Shown: in pieces, positions 48,311 through 64,000 of the stretch
Layout: each line of letters opens with the position of its first letter
Numbering within the stretch: the first letter of the stretch is position 1
Source of the DNA: Caprimulgus europaeus
Lineage: Eukaryota > Chordata > Aves > Caprimulgiformes > Caprimulgidae
Direction: 5' to 3'
Assembly: GCA_907165065.1 (NCBI GenBank)
Contig: OU015532.1
Location: 37,800,339 to 37,864,338, forward strand
Length of the DNA: 64,000 bases
Translations under genes and position numbers: made by a program
The notes under the pieces: generated by a model
Told to the model about the DNA's origin: nothing
Seen by the model: the letters and a program-made list of their open reading frames with translations, nothing else
Databases searched by the model: none

Positions 48311-51164
48311 CTGCCAAATGGGCACTGTTTATAGATATTCTTGCTCTCCATACTCTCCAGCTGTCCTGTAAGCAGGAGTGGTTTTTAGACATACATTTTC
48401 CAAAAAGAGAAAGGGGAATGATGCTGCTATAGGATGGGTGATGTATGTGTTCCCAAAATCTTCATGCATCCATTTAAGAGATACCTTTGATGGAGATGGT
48501 TTATAAGCAATTAATTAAAGAAAGAATTTATTGTTTTTCCTCCTGCAGTTGCTATCTACAGACTTATCTAGGATGCTGTCACTTTAACAGTGGTTTAGTT
48601 CTTTCACTCGAACAAAAACCAATCTTCTCAGCTAATCGCTTACTTTGGATTTTTCTGGTTGCTCATAGGACATGTGTGGCTAAGAAGAAGTGTAATCTTT
48701 TTTTACTGGCTTAACCCCAAGAGAATATGATTAATGTAAAGTCAGTAGATCTGAAACAAAAGACAGGGTTGCTATTGTAGCTAGGACAGGCAGATGCAAG
48801 GCAGTAAGGATGAGAAGCCAGTGCTTTGCCAGATAGGCTCTTGGTTTTTGGCAAATAAAATTCAGTTTTAGTGGTGAAGCATTTTGCAGTATATTAGCAT
48901 TATTTTAGTGTGTTTAATAAAAAAGTTGTCTCACTAAGTGGAGACTTAACCACTGCAGTATGTTGTAAATCCTTAAAAAAATGCTTCATCCAAAAAGCTT
49001 GTAAAGCTGATTAAAAGTAAGCTGTGTCATGATGACTGACACCAAACCTGTATAGCATTTAGAAGATCTAAAAGGTGAGGTGAAATTATTAGAAAGGGGA
49101 AGAACACTTGTTCTGTATTCATGTGCCCATCCAGTGTCCAAAGTGGCAATTACTCTATGATATATGATCATAGTTATATTGGGGTCTGTGGAAGTTAATG
49201 AGCTGCTGCTGTCTGAAGCAGCACTTTGAGATACTCCTTGTTGCCAAGGGCTGCTAAAACCCCGCTTACAAGCCTTAGTACTGATCTGAATGACTCTTGC
49301 TATAACACCTCTCAGTGAAGCCCTCCTTGCTTGCCCCCAGAGGGTGAAGCTGTAAGTAGTGATTCATAGCTTAGAACTTCAGTGGATTCCCATGTTCTGT
49401 TTTTTCTTTTTGGCAGAGAAACTGAGGGGCAGCTGATTTTGAACAAAACTGTGCACTCCTGCTGCCTGCTCTGTACAGGAGCTTTGGTGCACATGGAGGC
49501 TTAAGCCGTGGGTCTGTCTGGGAGTTTCTCTGTGCTTGTCCCTTCAGCCTGGACTTCAGCAGCATGAAGGAGGCCTCATCTACAAAATGGCTCACAGGAG
49601 GGTAAATGAAGACGTGAGAGGGAGGAGATGGCCCTCTTTGCTCTTCACAAAATACAGCAGGCTATGTTTTTGGTGTTCTTTCTTGCCAGGCAGTTTATCT
49701 TTTATCTGGCTGATGGCTCTCTGATGTACAGGGTTTGTAACACAGCTGTCATGGTCTCCTGCTGTGATAGATGGCACCAGTACATCTCTGTATTTAGATA
49801 ACCACTTGAGAATGTGGATAGGAAGGAGGCAAGAAGTATGTCTTGTTCCTGTCCTGAGTATGCACATGCATATCCTGACCCTGAGTGACTGTCTGTGAGC
49901 AGGATGGGGAAAGAGAGGGAGACTTGGAGTAGAGGCAGTTGCAGATTAGAGCTGAGTGGTACAGCAGAGTGTATAGATGAAGGGTGTGAAGAACACTGGT
50001 GTTGTGGTACCTGCAGTTTCCACTCCTGAATGAAGTTCTAGTTGTGGTGTCCTTAGCTTTTTAAGGTATTGCCTTCGATGATTATAATAATGGTAGGGGT
50101 AAAGGGAACGCTGAATGTGTGTGCCAGAGCAATTATGATCTGTGTGTGTGTGCTGGGCATTTCATGGAATGTAGATTAAATGAAAACATGGTTTAGCCAA
50201 TCCTGTTTTCTGGATGTGTATTTATTGTTTAAAGTTACACCAATGAGTTATGTCTCTCTTGACCAGAGGGAACAAAGTGAGTTGAAATTAGTGGACTGCA
50301 ATCAATATCTAAACTTTTGCAGCTGAGAAACACCTTGTAGAAAGTAGTCCTGCACCTAACTGTATTTTAGAAACTTGGAGAGTTCAGGCCTACTGAATGG
50401 TGCTGAAACAGCCAAGGCATGTGCTTCTCCAGCGTGGGCAGCCGTCAGCCCTGGATCTCTTTTACTGTCCTACTTCTTGCTGGGCTGTTTTGTCAGATAT
50501 TAAAAATGTTGATGGTGCTCCAGTTGTTTGCCTGTGTTACGATGTAGAAGTGTTACATCCCCTCATTTTTCTTCCAAGGAAACTCTGACAAATCCTTCTA
50601 TTTTGCAGATTTTTTTTTTTTTGGCTGGCCATTGTATCCAAACTCCTGCACTGGTCTGTGTGTTCTTGTGATGTTCCGGATTTAGTACCAGTGCCATAGG
50701 CAAGGAACTGGAACTGCAGCTGAGAGAAATCAAGTTACATACTCAAGTCAGGTAGGGACATTGCCAGGGCTGGAAACGAAGCCCTGCTGTGCTGAACCCT
50801 GCTTTGGTGCCCTCATTACAAAGGCAACGCCTTTTCTGTGCTCAAAAGCAGGGCTGAGTAAGCAATTGCACCTTTGAAGCCCTCTGCTGGCCCCCAGAAC
50901 AACTGCTCTAAACCTTGCCTTCTATCTCTTTGCTAGGTCTCTTGAGTGTCCTGGCACCACAGGGTGCAAAAGGGCAAAAAGTCTTTTAAAATTGCTGAGG
51001 TGGCCTTTATGCAGCCCGTGCTACTCATGTGGCATGTGTATGCGTATTGTAGGTGGTCCTCGACTTGGATGTTCCTATTTAACTATTCCAGTACTAAGCA
51101 TTTTCTGTTTGTGTAAGCTGTGTGCTCACTTCATGGTATTTAGGCTTGATTGAGGGAAAAAATG
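48311..51164. other. Intergenic, nothing recognised
   Basis: Unique-looking sequence between a CR1 and a solo LTR, with short GT and T runs only. No gene seen. Confidence 0.45.
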
Positions 51165-51168
51165 GTTG

Positions 51169-51610
51169 TGTTGGGTTTGGGGGGGGAGGGGGCATTTTTG
51201 GTAGTGGGAGAAGGGGCCACCTTGTGAGGAGCTTTGCAAAAGCTCCCCTGGCTCCAAGGGGTACCCCCCCCCACACACACAGCCCAGGCTGAGCCAATTA
51301 GCACTAGAGAAATGCCTCTGCAAATCCATATTTGTGAGGAGAAGGGCCTGGGAAGAAGGGGAGGGTGGGGGGAAGGTGTTGTAAGATGTGGTTGTTATGT
51401 CTCACCGTGATACTTGGATGATTGTTAACAAATTAAATTGATTTTTCTTCCCCAAGTGGAGTCTGTTTTGCCCGTGACCGTAACTGGTGAGTGAGCTGTC
51501 CCTGTCCTCATTCTAATCTGTGCCCTTTTGTTGTGATTCCCTCCCCATCTCACCATGTGGGGGGAATCAGTGCAGGACCACATGGTCCTATCTGTGGGTG
51601 AAACCACCAC
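51169..51610 (+). mobile_element. Solo LTR, diverged relative of the other two LTRs (fossil)
   Basis: A 442-bp LTR on the plus strand, from TGTTGGGTTTGG to AAACCACCAC. It is flanked by GTTG at 51165-51168 and 51611-51614. It keeps landmarks of the 40594 and 57826 copies read on their own strand: TTTTGGTAG, the GAGCCAAT block, and GAGTCTGTTTTGCCCGTGAC followed by GGTGAGTGA. Much of the middle is too different to align by eye, so it is an older copy or another subfamily. There is no internal region. Confidence 0.75.
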
Positions 51611-51614
51611 GTTG

Positions 51615-54054
51615 CTGTATTACAGGAAGCCTACAAGCTGTCTTCTGGAGGAAGCTTTTCAAATTTTCAAATGTAGCTGACCACTCTAATGTATTCTAAA
51701 GTCCCTAAAAATGCCTGTTTAGCAGAAACTTTTTTTTTTTAAGTGAATGAGTCTTCTGCCAGAAGAGACTTCTTAGTAGGATTGAGAAAAAAGAAATTAT
51801 CTCCTTTAGATGCTGAGAGAAATTGTTGGTCCCCGTGTAAGCCTCCCCCCAAAAGCCAAGCTGTGAGTGCTTACTGGCCACAAGGCTACTGGGCTGGCTG
51901 CTTGCTGTGAAATCCCTTGTTTCAGGAACTGGCACCTCATTTTCTGTTTTCCTGTAAGTCTCCTGGAGTAGTGCTGTATCCACAGCTAATAGTTTGATTA
52001 ATAAAATTCATGAGGCATCCAGCATGGATCTAGGTGGGTTTGAAGGGCTGGGACTGATGGGGGGCTTTGTCTGGAGCAGGGCACTGAGACTGTGTGATTC
52101 TTGTGAAGGGATGGTGCCAGGTGGGGTTACACAGCTACAAAGGCTCTCCACTTTAGTGCCCATTTGCTGATAACTCTCTTTTCTTTGAACTCTGTAGGAC
52201 AAACTCTGACTTCCCATGTGACACTAAAAATTTAACCACGTGCAAAAGAAACATAATGTGTCATAATCTGTCTCACAGTAAAGAGATGGATTTATGGTGA
52301 TTGCTTTTGTTCTATTTAAAATAGCTTCTGTGCACAACTGTGCATCTGGGAAGCTGGAGCATCATTTTGATAGGTACATGTGATATTTTATCTTTGCAAG
52401 AATGATATATCATAAATTAAGCTTGAGCTGGACTTTCTTTTTATTTCTCCATGTTATTCCAGGTACCTGCTAATACCTCCCACAGTTGCTAATGGTTCTA
52501 TGGGTTGAAAATGGTTATAGAGCCCATCAGAAACTGTAAGAGGAAAGGGAATCCATACTGGAAGGCAAAATCTGAATCCTTACAGCTCTGCAGCAGCTTT
52601 GATCAAAATCTCATTTTCCTGGCTCCATCCCAAGGATTAGTTTGTTATTTTCTGCATTAAGTACTATTGTAAGGCTGCCCAGAACATAAAGGTATAACTT
52701 TGCACTTAAAAAAACCAAATCAAACCAAAACAAAAAACCCCAAAACAAAACAAAAAAACCCCAAACCACAATCCTCCTCGTCAGCTGCAGGTAGTCAGTA
52801 TGTGCATCCTTAAACTGAAAGGGAGCATCTTCCAGTTGAAGGGTGGCCTGTGATGATGGAGTATTATTGCTGTGCTAGCTTGCACTGCTGCTTCAAAAGG
52901 GTTTTTTTGAGAAAAAAATTATTGGCTTAATGTGTAGGAAAAGTAGGGACCACATATTAGCAAAATAATTCTCGTATCAGTACAACCTGTCTCTCCACAG
53001 GAAGGTTTTCTGAGTAAAGCTCCAGTGCTTTCTCTCCAGGATGTACAGCTATGTTCCCCTATGAGCCATCAAAAATGAAACATCTATCTAAAATCTTTAA
53101 ATTATTATTCTGGAGCAAAAATGTTTTAGAGAAAGAGGATGAGCCTGATCCGTATCCCTGGAAGGTACGGCCAGCTCAGGTTGCTGTGCATGTAGTGGAT
53201 CCAACCAAGTAATGGCTTTTTGCCTCTTGCTGCTCTCTTTGCAAGGCAATTCCACAACACCTTTGCTGTGGTGGTTACACACCTCATTTATTCACAGCCA
53301 ATTTAGGCCCATTTGTTTTATTGCAAAGCATCGACCTTTACCAATATATTAAGAGGGGAAAGAATGCTTGAAACTAGACAGCAATCAAATTTTCCCCTTT
53401 GTTCTCATTTTAGAAAGTGAAGTCCTTTCAGTTTCCTGTCATACTATGGGTTAATTGTACCTGTGATCATCCCTCAAGTCCTTTTCCACATCTCTTCAGG
53501 GCTGGGGAATCTGTTTGGCCAGGACTGTACAGAAGGGATCTCGTGTGGGTCTGGTATGAGGGCTTAATCTGCCTTCACTTGTAATGCAGACCACGACTGC
53601 ATTTTTGTTTTTACACCGGTATGACATGATTGTCCTGCTCAGGTCTCATATACTTGGGTCTCCTTCCTCTTCTTTTATTAAATGATGAGCTCCCAGATTG
53701 AATACAAATGGATTATCCCTCTACAAATGTCTATGTGCTTTTGGAGTGTGAGGTTGTGCTTCCCTCAGGATTTCTGACACCTGGAATTTTGAGAAAGCAC
53801 TTCTACAGGACCCGACTCTCCCTGCTCACCCTGTGGTGGACCTTTTTCCTTGGCTGGGTTTTATGACACTGGTCTCTTGATCTCAAAGTTCCTGGCCAGT
53901 TGAAGCAAGTTTTGCATCTGACAGAATTAATGTTGGAGAACCTTTAGGCTGGTTCTTAACACTGTTACCTTCTGTGTGTGAGAGGCAAGTTGCTTAGACC
54001 TGTTGTGTTGCTCTCCTGCTCTTTCTTTCAGACAGGTCTCTGATTTATTTCACA
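51615..54054. other. Intergenic, one A/C-rich simple repeat
   Basis: No gene or transposon was recognised. An A/C-rich tract of AAAAC and CCCCAAAA words occupies about 52709-52770. Confidence 0.45.
52709..52770. repeat. A/C-rich low-complexity tract
   Basis: Irregular repeats of CAAAA, CCAAA and AACCCC words, with no G at all and almost no T in about 60 bases. Confidence 0.75.
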
Positions 54055-54273
54055 GGATCACAGAATCACAGAATGTCAGGGATTGGAAGGGACCTCCAAA
54101 GATCATCCAGTCCAATCCCCTGCCAGAGCAGGAACACCTACATGAGATCTCACACAGGAAGGCGTCCAGGCGGGTCTTGAATGTCTCCAGAGAAGGAGAC
54201 TCCACAACCTCCCTGGGCAGCCTGTTCCAGTGCTCTGGCACCCTCACAGTAAAGAAGTTCCTTCTCAAATTTA
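54055..54273 (-). repeat. Antisense CR1 LINE 3' fragment
   Basis: It starts with the reversed octamer tail (GATCACAGAATCACAGAATG), runs through the standard 3' blocks and stops at CTTCTCAAATTTAGATT. It is very similar to the 39839 copy over its length, so it is the same subfamily. Confidence 0.93.

Positions 54274-64000
<9,727 letters not shown>

Overview
This window is nuclear DNA from a bird. The evidence is many CR1 LINE fragments in both orientations, some with tandem copies of an octamer at the 3' end, an avian-type LTR family, short GT-AG introns, and a CpG-island promoter. Three vertebrate genes are recognisable by reading exons and checking splice phases: ERH (minus strand, complete, 4 coding exons), SLC39A9/ZIP9 (plus strand, complete, 7 coding exons) and PLEKHD1 (plus strand, first exon and the first 21 bases of exon 2, running off the right edge). 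From my knowledge of human chromosome 14q24.1, this order and orientation (ERH divergent from SLC39A9, then PLEKHD1) is conserved there.

Layout. Positions 1-14139 lie beyond the 3' end of ERH. No coding exon could be recognised there. The stretch holds a small tandem duplication, an antisense CR1 scrap, a CR1 3' end and a 2.45 kb CR1 with endonuclease and reverse transcriptase remnants. Positions 14523-20668 are ERH on the minus strand. Positions 20120-21560 are a CpG-rich block between and inside the first exons of ERH and SLC39A9, only 949 bp from start codon to start codon, and it is the likely shared bidirectional promoter. Positions 21618-42241 are the SLC39A9 coding exons. Its introns carry CR1 fragments and, in intron 6, a CR1 and a solo LTR. 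Positions 42242 to about 46170 are probable 3' UTR and flank with several AATAAA signals. Positions 46170-56536 are intergenic, with two antisense CR1 pieces and a second solo LTR. Positions 56537-64000 are PLEKHD1 exon 1, a 7.3 kb intron 1 with another LTR copy and a striking cluster of perfect palindromes, and the start of exon 2.

Functionally the genes are ordinary host genes and do not form one pathway. ERH is a small, almost invariant RNA-processing and chromatin cofactor. SLC39A9 is an eight-pass zinc transporter also described as a membrane androgen receptor. PLEKHD1 is a PH plus coiled-coil protein of poorly known role. ERH and SLC39A9 probably share promoter activity because of their head-to-head arrangement. 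I found no CRISPR array, tRNA, rRNA or microbial-type system. The most unusual structure is the palindrome cluster at 61698-61860.
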